A DNA stretch of 64,000 nucleotides from Rhizopus arrhizus (lineage: Eukaryota; Mucoromycota; Mucoromycetes; Mucorales; Rhizopodaceae), in assembly GCA_024220505.1 (NCBI GenBank), contig JAKZZE010000013.1, forward strand, positions 620,001 through 684,000. Direction: 5' to 3'. Position 1 is the stretch's first letter. Each line of letters starts with the position of its first letter. Shown one piece after another: positions 1 to 11,136 of the stretch. Under the pieces are notes generated by a model. The model was not told the DNA's origin. It did not search any database and saw only the letters and a list, made by a program, of their open reading frames with translations. A program made the position numbers and the translations under genes.

Positions 1-792
1 ATTTGAATACAAAGGAAAGCATACTCCATATTAAGGAATAATTATAAGGATAAAACGAGTTTTGTTTGATGTTACAATTTTAAATGTGATTTATTGAAAG
101 AGTTAGCTGTAGCTTACTGTAGTAAATGTAATGACAAAATGATAATAGCTTAGCTGTACTGATAATTTTAAATAGTTATCCGAATATCGTTGGATAGTGT
201 AATTCAGAAACTTATAATTCTTAAGCACATGTCAATCATTAACATAGTTCAGCAAGTTTAAATTAAAGCAAGTGTTATTTTATTAATTCCCTTATTATGT
301 CTTTCAATTTTTTTATGTTAATCTGAACGTATTTTATTAACTCATTTTTTCTATGCTTGTGATATCCGTTTTTAATCCAGCGAAGACTCTCATTACATTA
401 ATCAAATAAGAGCAGTCATTGATTCTAGGCTCCAAAGAACAAAGAAAAGACAAAAAAACTTAATTCGCGCATTTTTTATATGCGCTCAATGAAATCAATG
501 ATAAGAAACAGCGCGTTAAATAGATTTATGGCTTAAAATAGCTCAAGGCTTGAAGTAAAACATCTAAAAAGCTCTTGGATACTTCAAATAAGAGCTTTAT
601 TGTCTAATTAAGATATTACATACCAACTAATGTTGCTCAATTCAGGAAATGCGACATTTTATCTTGTAAATGCGCTAATTATAAAAAATATATACGTCAT
701 ATGCGTATCATGTGACCGCATATTATGTGTGCTGAGGCTGAAACCCAACTCACAAACTGAAGTTTTTGTTGATTTTAACGTGTTTTAGAATT
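1..792. other. Upstream region of COG6, no gene seen
   Basis: AT-rich non-coding DNA with stop codons in all frames. The last 100 bases are less AT-rich and contain a CRE-like ACGTCA (694-699) and an E-box-like TCATGTGAC (708-716), about 80-100 bases before the COG6 start. These fit a promoter but are only short matches. Confidence 0.5.
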
Positions 793-1751
793 ATGGAATC
801 ACCTCAACGATCACCTTATAATGAAGAAGCACCTACATTGTCCATATCCAATAAACCAAACAAGTCTCTTGCTTCAAAACTAAGCAAGATTTTAAATTCC
901 TCAGCAGCAGACGATGCCAGAGTAAAGATAGCTTTAACATCTCTTTCAGACATTTCAGGACTAGATGAAGCCAATTTGCGCCGTAATTTGCGTGGCACTA
1001 TTGAAAAGAAGGAAGTGGAGACGAACAAAAAGTTTCTTAATGCTTTTGAAAAAGTTGTTTTGGTAAATACACAATGAAAGTATAGAAAAAGATCTGCGAT
1101 ATTAAAGGAAGGTGTTAGCAATTTGAAAAGCTCGAGAATCACACAAAACAAATGCAGAGTACGTGTACAGATATGAAAGTAAAATTATCAAATACTAGAT
1201 CAGAAGCAACAGAAATGATCGAACAAGCTAATATCATGCAGGAACAAAGGTACATGAAAAAAGAAGAAGCATTCATATTTAAATTGTATTGTTATAGCTC
1301 CGCATGCTCAAGTCAAATTACAGTTGTTGACAAATTTTTGGAAAAATTCACCTTAAATGAGCGAGAAATTAAGTTATTAAGCACGTATTTGGGCCCCATT
1401 AACGATGAATTCTTTGAAGCATTAAATCATCTTCATCAAATACACAGCGATTGTCAACTATTATTAACTACAACGAATCAAAAGGCTGGGTATAGAAAAT
1501 TATGGATTATAATTCACATTTGTTAAAGGATATTTCGTTAGCCGGGAAATTATGGATTCAATGGCACAATACCAAGAGAACGCGTATGACAAACTATATA
1601 AATGGATACAAAACGAAAGTAGACTAGCCTTCAGAGGTGATAGTATTGAAATAACTGCATTCATGACAAAAGCTCTGCGAGCATTAATGCGAAGACCAGT
1701 TCTATTTCAGTAAGAAAGCCTAATACATATATATGAACATTGCTTTCTGAT

Positions 1752-1801
<50 letters not shown>

Positions 1802-3363
1802 CAGAACAATCCTAGACGATTTAGCTTCTGCAAGACACGATGCAGTAGCACACGCTTTCTTGAATGCTCTCACAAGAGGTGGTGGAACTTCTAGACCAAT
1901 AGAACTTCAAGCACCTGATCCACTCAGATACGTAGGTGACATGCTTGCTTGGATACATCAAGCATGTGCAGGAGAAAAAGAGATGCTAGAGACTTTGTTT
2001 CGGAAAAAGGATGATAAATACCAAGATATAAGCGGTGTAACTATCCAAGTATCAGACACAGTTGCTGATTTGTTAGACTATGCAATGGAAGGAACATGCA
2101 GACCATTAAAATCTCGAATGGAACAGGTACTTGCGCTCCAGCCAGGTGCTCTTACATCCTATAAAATAGCAAATTTGATTCAATTTTACACAGTGACTTT
2201 GAGCAAACTGATGCGAAAAGATGCAGCATTAGAACGGGTGTTATACGAGTAAGAAGAAAGCTACTCCATGTATGTATACTGACTGTGCTCTTAGGTTGAC
2301 AGAATTAGCTTACAAATTTTTTTTTGATACTTTAAACGCTCAAGCAGAAGAATTAAAAGAATTCACAGAGGTAATTAAGCTTTGTCGTGATAATGATTGT
2401 AAACAATTCATTGTTTGTCTGTAGATGCCTGATCGTAAATTAGCTATTACACCAAAAATAAGAGACATGTCAGCCCAATTAGTAAGTCTCGTGAATATAC
2501 CATGAAAGAATTAATTTATTTAATGACGTAACCTGCTAATTAGAAAGAGATCCTTGCATCCTACGATTCATCACTTATTGTAGCTACAAATAGCGCAGAA
2601 AATCTTCCAGAATTTAACTTTTCAGAAATTTTGGATGCAATAATCGAGCCTTTGTTACATACTTGTGAATCATCGGTAGCAAAATTAAGCAAAATAGACC
2701 AAAGCATTTACTTGGTTAATTGCTTGCACCATATTCAAGTAAATTATTGAAAATCAATTATCTTAATACACTTCCATTTACCCTCTTTCTTAACAGGCCA
2801 TCCTCGCTCCTTACTCGTTTACAGAAGCAAAGAGAGAAAATATAGCGGCCCGTCTTTGTGATTACTTGAATGATATTGCTTTTGAAGAGGTAACAAGCAG
2901 AGCTGGGCTTCAAAAGATATATATTAACATTTTTTCATTGAAGTATAACTTATTGTTAAAACAAGCAAAGCTAACAAAAATAAAAGAAACCCTTGCTACA
3001 AAGGATCCAGAGGTAAAAAAGGTTATTTAATAACAAACAACTTGTCATGCCCTAATAACTTTAAAGGTGCCTCTTTCTTCTTTACCTGATATGGATGTCA
3101 TATCACTGACCAATGCTTTATCTAAACTTGATTCATCACTAGTTATTCTAAGTGCTGATATATCACCCCATCTCGAAAAGCTTTCCTCAGCACAACATTA
3201 TCAACAAGCACAATCATCGGCTATTCGGCTACTACTGACCACATATACTGATATTAGCAAAGCAGTACAAGATCCAAAGAATGGGTATGACAATCCAGAT
3301 GCCATATTGCCTAGAACCGTAGAAGATATGGAAGCCATTTTTTCATTTTGCCTACTTGAATAA
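793..3363 (+). CDS. COG6: Conserved oligomeric Golgi complex subunit 6
   Basis: Subunit of the COG tether that captures retrograde vesicles at the Golgi. Ten exons: 793-1062, 1119-1249, 1298-1489, 1542-1709, 1805-2248, 2295-2370, 2425-2481, 2544-2738, 2797-3012 and 3067-3363. They give 681 residues in one open frame, close to the usual size of about 660. The N-terminus has the family's coiled-coil start (LNAFEKVV, then QLEKLENHTKQM and STCTDMKVKL), followed by FTLNEREIKLLSTYLGPI and the C-terminal block with LPDMDVISLTNALSKLDSSL. The first in-frame ATG is used. Intron 2 (48 bp) has no stop and keeps frame, so it could be retained. Intron 4 contains 46 consecutive T just before its AG. Confidence 0.93.
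1756..1801. repeat. Poly-T tract (46 T) in COG6 intron 4
   Basis: Uninterrupted run of T directly followed by CAG, so it acts as an extreme polypyrimidine tract of the intron. The length may be inexact because of sequencing. Confidence 0.9.
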
Positions 3364-4373
3364 AGACAATTATCCATTTTTAATTCATATATCATGTTTT
3401 AAGATGTATAACATATCCTTCCAGAGGTCTTTATCCCATAAATAGGAATGTCTTTGTGTTGTATTGACAATCTGAATTTTAGTTACTAATAAGCTAAATT
3501 AAAATCAGTAAGATAATAAGCCGTCAGATTTGTTTTCCTATGTGAGCGACCATAGCTAGTTTGTCATGGTTACAGTCTTTATAATGCTAATTTATATAAA
3601 GTAGGCATTAACAATCATAAAGTTAGAACGTGCAAGAAAACATAATTCAGCTAATTTTCTAGAGACACTGATTCTTTATCCAAAGTATGGAACCAAAAGG
3701 TGATCAGATGCAAACAATTAATGCTCCTATTTATTTTTTTCTCCCAAAGGCGTATTTGATAAACATAAACAACACAAGCCTTGCAAGCCATTTATATTTT
3801 AGAACATACATGCAAGATGAATATAATTCTTATCATAACAAACTTATTCGTTACTCCAAAAGAAAAGACCTAAAACACTGCTAAAAAAGAATTACTTTTG
3901 AAACAGTAGAGCATAAATAGCAAGTCGTCGATGGCTTTGAAAGGTAAAAAAATACCCTTTTCAAAACATATTAATTCTATAAGACGAAAAATAAAATTAA
4001 GCGACTTGTATCAAATGAGTTACTTTTTTCAGAATGCTTTATCAATTATTTAAGATATTCATTATCTTCTTCTGCAATACAAAACTATATAAAAAGAATT
4101 AAGTTTTTTTTAAACAAAAAACGTTTTGTCATGTTATATAATAGTAGCTAATAAACATATTATCATTAAATATTAAAGAAGGCAATATTTAGAGCAGATA
4201 AAGAGACAAAGAGAAAACAAAGCTTTATATATTAATTTGTAAAAAGTCTAATTTCAAAAATGATTTGTGATGTTATGAGTATAGCAAGATAATTCAATAG
4301 CAATTAAAAGAATATTGATGACAAGAGTTTAACAAGATGCAAAGATTCAGTGACCAACAAGTATAACATAGAT
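3364..4373. other. Gene-free stretch downstream of COG6
   Basis: AT-rich DNA with short spurious ORFs only. The longest, about 65 codons near 3687, is low complexity and I do not support it as a gene. Confidence 0.5.
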
Positions 4374-4541
4374 TATTGTTTGATAGACAGTATTGTTTGA
4401 TAAAGAGCATTGTTTGATAGACAGCATTGTTTGATAGAAAGCATTGTTTGATAGAAAGCATTGTTTGATAGAAAGCATTGTTTGATAGAAAGCATTGTTT
4501 GATAGAAAGCATCGACTGATAAAAGCATCGTTTGAAAAGAA
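4374..4541. repeat. 17-bp tandem satellite, about 8-10 copies
   Basis: Consensus CATTGTTTGATAGAAAG repeated head to tail. Units 4-8 (4425-4509) are identical, flanked by variants with AGACAG or AAAGAG ends and two eroded units on the right. On the minus strand the array has no stop in any frame. It therefore produces three overlapping open frames with a 17-residue period, which are repeat artefacts rather than genes. Confidence 0.9.
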
Positions 4542-4695
4542 ATCCGCAACTTGAAACAACGGGCTTGGAACAATACTGAAAGCGCACTTAAAAGCCTGTG
4601 CATATAGCACATCTTCTTGGTATTTCAATAGAATTGGTACCATCCAATATTGAACCAGAGAAGAAAAAAGAACAAGTGGGAGGTACTCGAATAGA

Positions 4696-5036
4696 TGAAC
4701 ACAGGCAGTCCTCTGTCTCCTCCAGTATTGGCACCAATCCAATATAGCAAACTGGAATGTGAGGTGCTCGTCCCATGCTAAAGACTGATTACTCAGTCCA
4801 AGAATGTACTAGGACATCCAACATATGCAATGCGAATCCCACAAGAGCTTTTCGGAACCAACGATCCGTCTCCACAAGCCCGATTAAAAAACGAACAAGT
4901 AGAAGTAATCGAACCGCTGAACACAGGCAGTCCTCTGTCTCCTCCAGTATTGGCACCAACCCAATATATCAAACTGGAATGTGAGGTGCTCGTCCCATGC
5001 TAAAGACTGATTACTCAGTCCAAGAACGTACTAAGG
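4696..5036. repeat. Direct repeat of about 119 bp, 222 bp apart
   Basis: Nearly identical blocks at 4696-4814 and 4918-5036 share TGAACACAGGCAGTCCTCTG through to a TCAGTCCAAGAA stretch. Weaker similarity continues between and after them: an AGAGCT(C/T)TTCGGAACCAA block near 4846 and again near 5070. The full unit is therefore about 222 bp. That is 74 codons exactly, which suggests decay of a repeat-coding gene. No intact frame remains. Confidence 0.75.
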
Positions 5037-6351
5037 CAACATGTGTTCATACCCCAAGTACATGTGCAAGAGCTCTTCGGAACCAAACTACCCGTTCCCA
5101 CAAGCCGAGACAAAAGAAGATTGCATATCAGTATTGAACCAAGTAGAGGTAGAAGCGACTTTTGAGCTGATTGACAAGATGACAGTAGCTTGAAGCAGAT
5201 GAACAAGGCAGAAGCATAAAGTAGATTGATACCAAAGCCAACAAGTGAGTGTACAATTAGCCAAAGATAAACGATGTCAGGGTTTGATAAATTTTGGTTA
5301 TTTGAAGTACTTTAGACAACTACTACTAGATGAATTGTAATCATGGCATGGATTTATAAGTTTATATATTTACACAGTAGATGATATGAGAGTGATGAGC
5401 ACAATGAGAATGATGTGAATGATGATTGATTACAAGACAAGAAAGGATGCATAACTAGACAACTAAGTGAATTATAATCTGATATGAATTTATACATTTA
5501 TATTTTTACCCAGTAGATGATGATGAGAACGATAAGAATAATGCTTTTGTAAGATGAAAAGGCTGTGTATTTATATTTTTTTTTAAAAAAAAAAAGAATG
5601 AGAAAAAAATGACTCATTGTTTACAATAAGTTTAGTATCCATATTTTATAAAATGATTTTCTTGACTTTCTATTTACTTTATCCCTTTGCATACCGTATT
5701 TCAGACAAACGGCGAATTCAAAAAAGGCGGCCCTATTCACACTTTTATTTTGCTTATAAAAGTGAAAATAATAAAGAATGAAAAAGCAACATTCAAAGCA
5801 CATTTAATTTACTTTATTAAAGGCTTTATTTCTTTTCAAATCATCATTTATTTAAATAGCTCATGCAAGCAAATGACGAAAGTAACACAGCATGAACCTT
5901 GTATTTCATTATCTTTTTTAGGTAACATATATAAAAAAATTTATTTACGCAGTCATTAATGAGATAAGTTCCCTTTAAGAAATAACAAAGCAATTAAATG
6001 GTTACTTTTCATAGTAATTAGCTTTCATAAAGATAGTTTAGTACTTTTGAACTGTTCCCATGGATATTTTTACTCTCCTTTTTTCTCTTGTTAAAATCAT
6101 ATGTCAATCAAATTTTCTTGCATACTGTGTTACACATGGCTGTGAAAATTCTCTCCTTTATTCATTTTATAAGAAACGATAGTTATGACCACTTTTACAG
6201 AAAGAGTTGTATGGATAAGCTAAGGTTTGAGTGAATTCATTTTTCTTTTGGTTTACAATTTTAAATAAAAAAAAGGAGGGGGGAGGAACAATAATACAAT
6301 GACTCCAAATTAATTTTCAAACAAAGAAATCTATTGAGGATAGTTTTAACC
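5037..6351. other. Gene-free stretch
   Basis: After the 222-bp repeats fade near 5200 I see only AT-rich DNA, purine runs and unsupported short ORFs such as one of 90 codons at 5687. Confidence 0.45.
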
Positions 6352-6420
6352 TCATAACAAAATAAAGTTTTCTTTTTCTCATCCATTAAGTCATAACAAA
6401 ATAAAGTTTTCTTTTTCTCA
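6352..6420. repeat. 30-bp direct duplication, 39-bp period
   Basis: TCATAACAAAATAAAGTTTT plus ten further bases occurs at 6352-6381 and again, identically, at 6391-6420. It lies immediately before the Tc1-like fragment and could mark an old insertion edge. Confidence 0.85.
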
Positions 6421-6443
6421 CACATCAACTCATTAAAAAAGCC

Positions 6444-6859
6444 ATGTCAGCTCAAAACTCTGTAAATTGCATGCGGCCTTTAGTTATATCTGAAGATAAA
6501 ACAAAAGAAAGTAAGACGTGAGGGTTTACATTCTTAAAACATACCACACGATTGAAGAGATTGCAGAACTTGTTGGATTGAACAAGCCCACTGTGCAAGA
6601 TGTAAAAACCAATATTGATAACTATGACAGCCCTTTGTCTCAAAAGCAAACTGGGCGATCATTGAAAATAAATGAAAGAATTGAAAAGGACTTGAAGAGG
6701 ATAATTAGGGAGGATCCTTTTGCCTCTTATAAAGAAATAAATATGGAATCAGCAAATCTGGGCGAAGGAGCACATCAATTGAACCAAAGACTAATGGAAG
6801 AAATTATCACCTCATTTTTGATTTTCCAAGAATTCAAAAAACTTGTTTATCTAATTTGA
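6444..6859 (+). pseudogene. Tc1/mariner transposase N-terminal fragment (HTH)
   Basis: The translated stretch TIEEIAELVGLNKPTVQDV (from about 6545) is a helix-turn-helix of the Tc1/mariner type. It is followed by GRSLKINERIEKDLKRIIRE and DPFASYKEI, matching the paired-like second HTH that precedes the catalytic core in that family. The frame opens only at a GTG (6518). A neighbouring frame from an ATG at 6444 runs into a stop at the same place, so a frameshift separates the original start. No DDE catalytic core follows. Confidence 0.65.
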
Positions 6860-7564
6860 GACGGTAAATAAACGAAAAAGTCTTACTAAGCTAACAAATA
6901 AATAAATACAACGACATATTTTGTTTTTAAAAAAATTTTATAGCTAATAGCATGAAACTTAAGTCTAAAGAAAGAAGAAGAGAATAATCATTTTTTATGA
7001 AAATAGCATTATAGTAGAGAAGACAATGTTATCGTTTGTACAATCATTTGCTGCATAAATTTTACTTGTGATTTAAAGACCTCTCATTTCCTATCATTTT
7101 TATGAATGAAGTGTAATAACATACGAATAAAAGGTTCATTTCTGTATCAAGTCTACTTTTAATATAGAAATCCATTTTAGTTTTATAAAATAAGACGTAG
7201 CATATATTTAATGGGTTCTCTCTTCTGTCTTTATAAAGTAAAGAGGTTCAAGAAATTCATCGATTGTCAACTTTTTCATTTTCACTTTATTTTCAATTTT
7301 AATTGACTACAGGCTACCCCAATATCACAGACAGTGTTGAGATATTTGCCAATAAATGCTTTTTTTTTTTCACAAAAATAGAGTACATTGAACTTTTATC
7401 AAAACGATATCATTTATTACGATCACACCGATTTTTTTTTTTGAAATAATATGGCATGCAAGTTCAAGACTAATTGATACGTGTAAACTTGGGCTTGGGA
7501 TCTCAAGTTTTGAGAAAAGAAAGAACCACATATTTATTTTAAAAATTTATTCATAAAATAATTT
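6860..7564. other. Gene-free, probably decayed transposon interior
   Basis: AT-rich DNA with no coding signal between two Tc1-like fragments of opposite orientation. Confidence 0.4.
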
Positions 7565-7650
7565 TCAATATTCTGGAACGCTATCTTTAGCTTCAATAAC
7601 TGCTTCACATCGCCTCTTCATGATTCGAACTACTATTTATGACTCAAAAA
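7565..7650 (-). pseudogene. Tc1/mariner transposase C-terminal fragment
   Basis: On the minus strand this reads IMKRRCEAVIEAKDSVPEY and then a TGA stop (7565-7567). That is the typical last segment of Tc1-family transposases: a short basic stretch, then (Q/E)AVI-AKG and a final tyrosine. Nothing upstream on that strand continues the frame. It lies opposite in orientation to the N-terminal fragment at 6444-6859, so the two are separate copies or were rearranged. Confidence 0.5.
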
Positions 7651-7981
7651 AGAAGAAATCTGAACCTTCCTTTATCGTTATGACTTGTAAAACTAAGAAG
7701 CAGAATCTTAGTTTTAATAGTAAAGATCTGATGATATACATATTATTTTAACTACGCTTATGTCTCTTTTGAAAAATCAATTTGTCTTAAAGAGTTTTTT
7801 ATAATCGTCTCTTTTTAGGTTAAAGAATGTATTATATATTCTTTGGAAGCAAATTGTTTTTAAATTAGGCAAACAAATAAAAAAAAAAAAGAATACTTGA
7901 CGATTTCCGTTTAATTTTATTTCTTAGTTCATTAAATGTTTGGTATATCAAGTAATACAAAAAATATAAGTTAAAAAAAAT
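7651..7981. other. Gene-free stretch; 3' flank of the LRR gene
   Basis: AT-rich DNA containing the likely 3' UTR of the minus-strand gene. No gene seen. Confidence 0.45.
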
Positions 7982-9406
7982 TTACAAGACAGGGGGAGGA
8001 GCACTTTCCATTTGAGTTGGCTGTCTCTTCCAAATAATATCTAATTCGCGGCCATCCAGCAATTTTTCTATTGTAGCTTCCCATGCGCTCATCTCTTTAT
8101 CTTGAACATTTCCACCCATTTCGAGCAACTTGAGCTTAGGTACGCCTTCCTTGAGCAAGACATCTACCATAGCTTCCAAGTCTTGATGGATAATTTGATT
8201 ACAGCCAATGTCGAGTCGCTTAATACCACTTTCTTGAAGTGCTGGCAATGATTCTGATTCTACGCCAAACCCACCCACAGCATTACCAAATAATCCCAAA
8301 TATTCCAAATTTGTATCCAGCAGCACACCAAAGCCTTTTGCTCTAATTGCGTTCTCGCCCAATTCAAGATGGCGTAAACGGCTGGATGCAGCTTGGGCAA
8401 GTAAGATAGCGCCTTCGTCATCAATCTTATTTTGGCGAAGTTTCAATTCTTGCACTGCAGATTCAGGAAGGTAGCGCGCTAAAAGTTGAAGGGCGCTTGA
8501 TTCAATGCCATTATTATCCAGGCATAAATGTGTAAGAGCTTTGTTGGTGGCCAATGCCTGACCAAGTGCAATAGCCAAAGCATTACCGTGTATGGTACGT
8601 GTAGGGTCATCCTTTTTAATTTCATCCAATTTGCCTCCATCTTCTTCCTTTGCTGCTGTAGCAGGCGGTGGTAAACTCATCTCTTCTACTGCATCAGAAA
8701 CTACATCCGCCATCTTTAAAATACGCAAATGCTTATTGTGTGCTAATGCTGTAATAAGAATGGTGGCACCATTCAACAAAGGATTGTCAGATAAATCAAG
8801 CTCTTGAAGTGTACAATGATCAGCAATCATTATCTGTCTCGAAAGGCTTTCTGCTCCCTCAGGTCCAATTTTATTCATAGCCAAATTAACACGTAAAAGA
8901 TTGCCAAAAGCTGGTGTAAGAATTTCGATAGCAGTATTGTCTAACTCATTTCTTGCTAAATTGAGTTCTTGCAAGTGCTTGTTTTTTACTAAACTTTCTG
9001 CTAATAGCTGTACTACCTTGTATCGCTCTTGGTCATTCGACAAAAGTCCTTTATTTTCTAGGTCCAGTTTGACTAAGCCTTCGTTTGCTGCTAATCCTTC
9101 ACAGAATAAACCAAATACATTAGGATCTTTGCCAAATGTTGCGCTACCGAGATTCAATGTCTTCAATGTTTCATTTAAGGTTAATGATTCGCTCAATTGA
9201 TCTGCAGAATCTACATCAAGCACATGTCCTGAGATGTAGAGTTCACTAAGTACTGTATTATGTGCGATTGCTTTAAAAATTCTTTCCAAATCCTTTGTTG
9301 AAACTCGACGAAAACTAAGAATGTGAAGCGATACAAGCTTAGGATCATTGCTTTCAAGCTGCTTTACCCAGTTATCAACAGCGCTATCGTTTCCTCCCCA
9401 AACCAT
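7982..9406 (-). CDS. RanGAP/RNH1-like leucine-rich repeat protein
   Basis: Intronless, 474 residues from the ATG at 9406. At least ten ribonuclease-inhibitor-type LRRs run through it, with repeats such as LQELNLARNELDNTAIEIL, LTHLCLDNNGIESSALQLL and LRHLELGENAIRAKGFGVL. A charged, low-complexity insert (about residues 250-275, rich in E, D and K) interrupts the repeats. The fold is that of RanGAP1 and related scaffold proteins. I see no catalytic finger to call it RanGAP itself, so function is open. The frame extends upstream to 9457 with a hydrophobic stretch (YLFKLVFFFFLVTII) that could be a signal anchor but comes from a T-rich tract. I prefer the internal ATG. Confidence 0.8.
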   Translation of the reverse strand: MVWGGNDSAVDNWVKQLESNDPKLVSLHILSFRRVSTKDLERIFKAIAHNTVLSELYISGHVLDVDSADQLSESLTLNETLKTLNLGSATFGKDPNVFGLFCEGLAANEGLVKLDLENKGLLSNDQERYKVVQLLAESLVKNKHLQELNLARNELDNTAIEILTPAFGNLLRVNLAMNKIGPEGAESLSRQIMIADHCTLQELDLSDNPLLNGATILITALAHNKHLRILKMADVVSDAVEEMSLPPPATAAKEEDGGKLDEIKKDDPTRTIHGNALAIALGQALATNKALTHLCLDNNGIESSALQLLARYLPESAVQELKLRQNKIDDEGAILLAQAASSRLRHLELGENAIRAKGFGVLLDTNLEYLGLFGNAVGGFGVESESLPALQESGIKRLDIGCNQIIHQDLEAMVDVLLKEGVPKLKLLEMGGNVQDKEMSAWEATIEKLLDGRELDIIWKRQPTQMESAPPPVL

Positions 9407-9849
9407 GATTATTGTAACCAGAAAAAAAAAAAAGACAAGTTTAAAAAGATACCACAAAAATGGAACATTCGAACAGTCACGTGAGGCTATAAGGTAGTCA
9501 TTGAAATATTAAATTTAAATAGTAAATTATCATACTGTTACAATTAGCATCCGTAAATTCATATGCTGATTATTTAAAAGGAAAGTGTGGCTTGATGCTG
9601 TGTTTGTATTTTTGTACTAATGGCTGCTGTAATAATTGTAAAAGTTGCAGAAAGATGAGTTTCTTTAAAAACATTCTATTGAACAAATATTTGGCTATGA
9701 CAAAGTCGTGATCAATGGTTGTTTAATTGCAGTAGTAAGTATTGTATAAAAATCAAAATTTAAGTTCATAAAGTTTTTTTTTTATTTTTACTGTTTTTTG
9801 TTGCACTGAGAAATTCATTAGAAAAAGAAAACTTTTTGAATACACATGA
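9407..9849. other. Promoter of the LRR gene and intergenic DNA
   Basis: Non-coding, AT-rich. It holds a palindromic E-box (see the separate entry) and ends at the stop of the Aim32-like gene. Confidence 0.5.
9477..9484. promoter_or_regulatory. E-box TCACGTGA upstream of the LRR gene
   Basis: Perfect palindrome with the CACGTG core bound by bHLH factors of the Cbf1/Pho4/SREBP type. It lies about 70 bases upstream of the chosen start. Function is inferred from motif and position only. Confidence 0.4.
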
Positions 9850-10773
9850 TTATAAATGAGGAGGAGTGACTTGCCCCCTCCAAATGTCTTTTATTACTTT
9901 TTGATGAATAATGTGTCTATCTACAATATCTGCAACATGACATTGTCTAACATTTCCATACATATGCCCACCCAATCCACGTTGATGAATAATTAAGTTT
10001 CCTGCAAATTTATGACCTTGTAATAAATGATAAGTAAAACGTCCATAATCTTTCTAGTTTTCTTTACCTCCAAAATGACTTGTGCCCCATACTTCTACTT
10101 TTTTAGATAGACCTTTTTCTAAAATCACTCTTTCAAATTCTTCCACAATAAGCGGACCAATCTTACCGCAGCGTAAATCCCGACGACCGTGCGTACAAAC
10201 AACAACGATTGTATCTACTGTCAAATCTTGACTTTCAACCTCCTTTGGTAAACTATCTCTTGGATTCTTCCAAACAGCATCCAAAACGGGATGAAAGCCA
10301 TCAAGATGATTTGGGCAGATATTTTTATATATTTTAAATTCAGGAAATACAATCATATCAATACTATCAGCAGAAGAAGCAGGCCGGTCTGTAACATTAG
10401 TTAATATTGCTCTATCATCATGGCCATGCGTAGAATTCTCTTTCAGCCATTTTTTTCTAAATGAGTCAATAGAATGAATAATACCACCTGGATGCGCTTC
10501 TACTTTTGCTCTTGTCCATTCTAAAGCATTAGGCCCAATGCAGGCCATCAAGTGACGCAAGCCTTTGGCTTTTGCCATTGCCCCTTCCATATCTATCTTC
10601 CTACCAAGGACATCAGGTATAGGATGTGCCTGACAAGGTACATAACCATTGGATGCAGTCTTTGCATTAATATCCGGACAGCAGGGTTCAAATCTCTTGA
10701 ATTTGAAAGGCTTATCATCAAATGGAATAGTTGAATAAAATCGCCTGTGACATAATGCTATTCTGCGTAACAT
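9850..10773 (-). CDS. AIM32: Aim32-like mitochondrial [2Fe-2S] protein
   Basis: Member of the sucrase/ferredoxin-like (Apd1/Aim32) family: thioredoxin-fold proteins with a bis-histidinyl [2Fe-2S] cluster. Exons 10068-10773 and 9850-10016 give 290 residues. The start MLRRIALCHRRFYST is a classic basic mitochondrial presequence, which is why the more upstream ATG at 10863 was not used. The cluster ligands of the family are visible: Cys193 and Cys202 in CTHGRRDLRCG, and His233 and His237 in HFGGH. The single intron (51 bp) splits the HxGGH motif at its second Gly codon. Without that splice the protein would lose the last histidine ligand and the conserved C-terminus (KFAGNLIIHQRGLGGHMYGN). Confidence 0.88.
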
Positions 10774-11136
10774 AACTAACAAAGTCCCAAAGAAAAACAA
10801 AAAATAAAGCTTTTTATATGAAACGAAATAAGAAAGAAAAGGATGGTCGCGCTGTTTCGGCAAAGAAAAATTTAAAAACAGATTGTCATTACAAAAAAAA
10901 AAAAAAAGTCTTGCTTGATAAAAAAAAAAAAGCTACAATACCCTCTTGACTAACATTCAGGTTACCGACTACTCCCACAGTTCTCTATTCTTTCTGTGTT
11001 TTACCAATTGTCTTACATAAATATGGTATGTATTGGTTGTAGCAAAAAGAGACATTTATATAAAAAAGATATCGCTTTTCATTGTTATTTATTGATCATT
11101 CTACACACATAGAGGGGCAGAAGTGAGGTTTAATTA
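10774..11136. other. Intergenic: AIM32 promoter and Dr1 3' flank
   Basis: AT-rich, with two A-rich runs near 10894 and 10921. No coding signal. Confidence 0.5.

Noticed and set aside
816..1151. 111-codon minus-strand ORF opposite COG6
   Set aside because: Antisense to confirmed COG6 exons, no independent features.
4294..4742. Several overlapping minus-strand ORFs with NAFYQTMLSIKQCFLS repeats
   Set aside because: Produced by the 17-bp satellite, which has no stop in any minus-strand frame; not a gene.
9407..9457. N-terminal signal anchor on the LRR protein
   Set aside because: The hydrophobic extension comes from a T-rich tract before a good internal ATG; cytosolic LRR proteins of this type have none.
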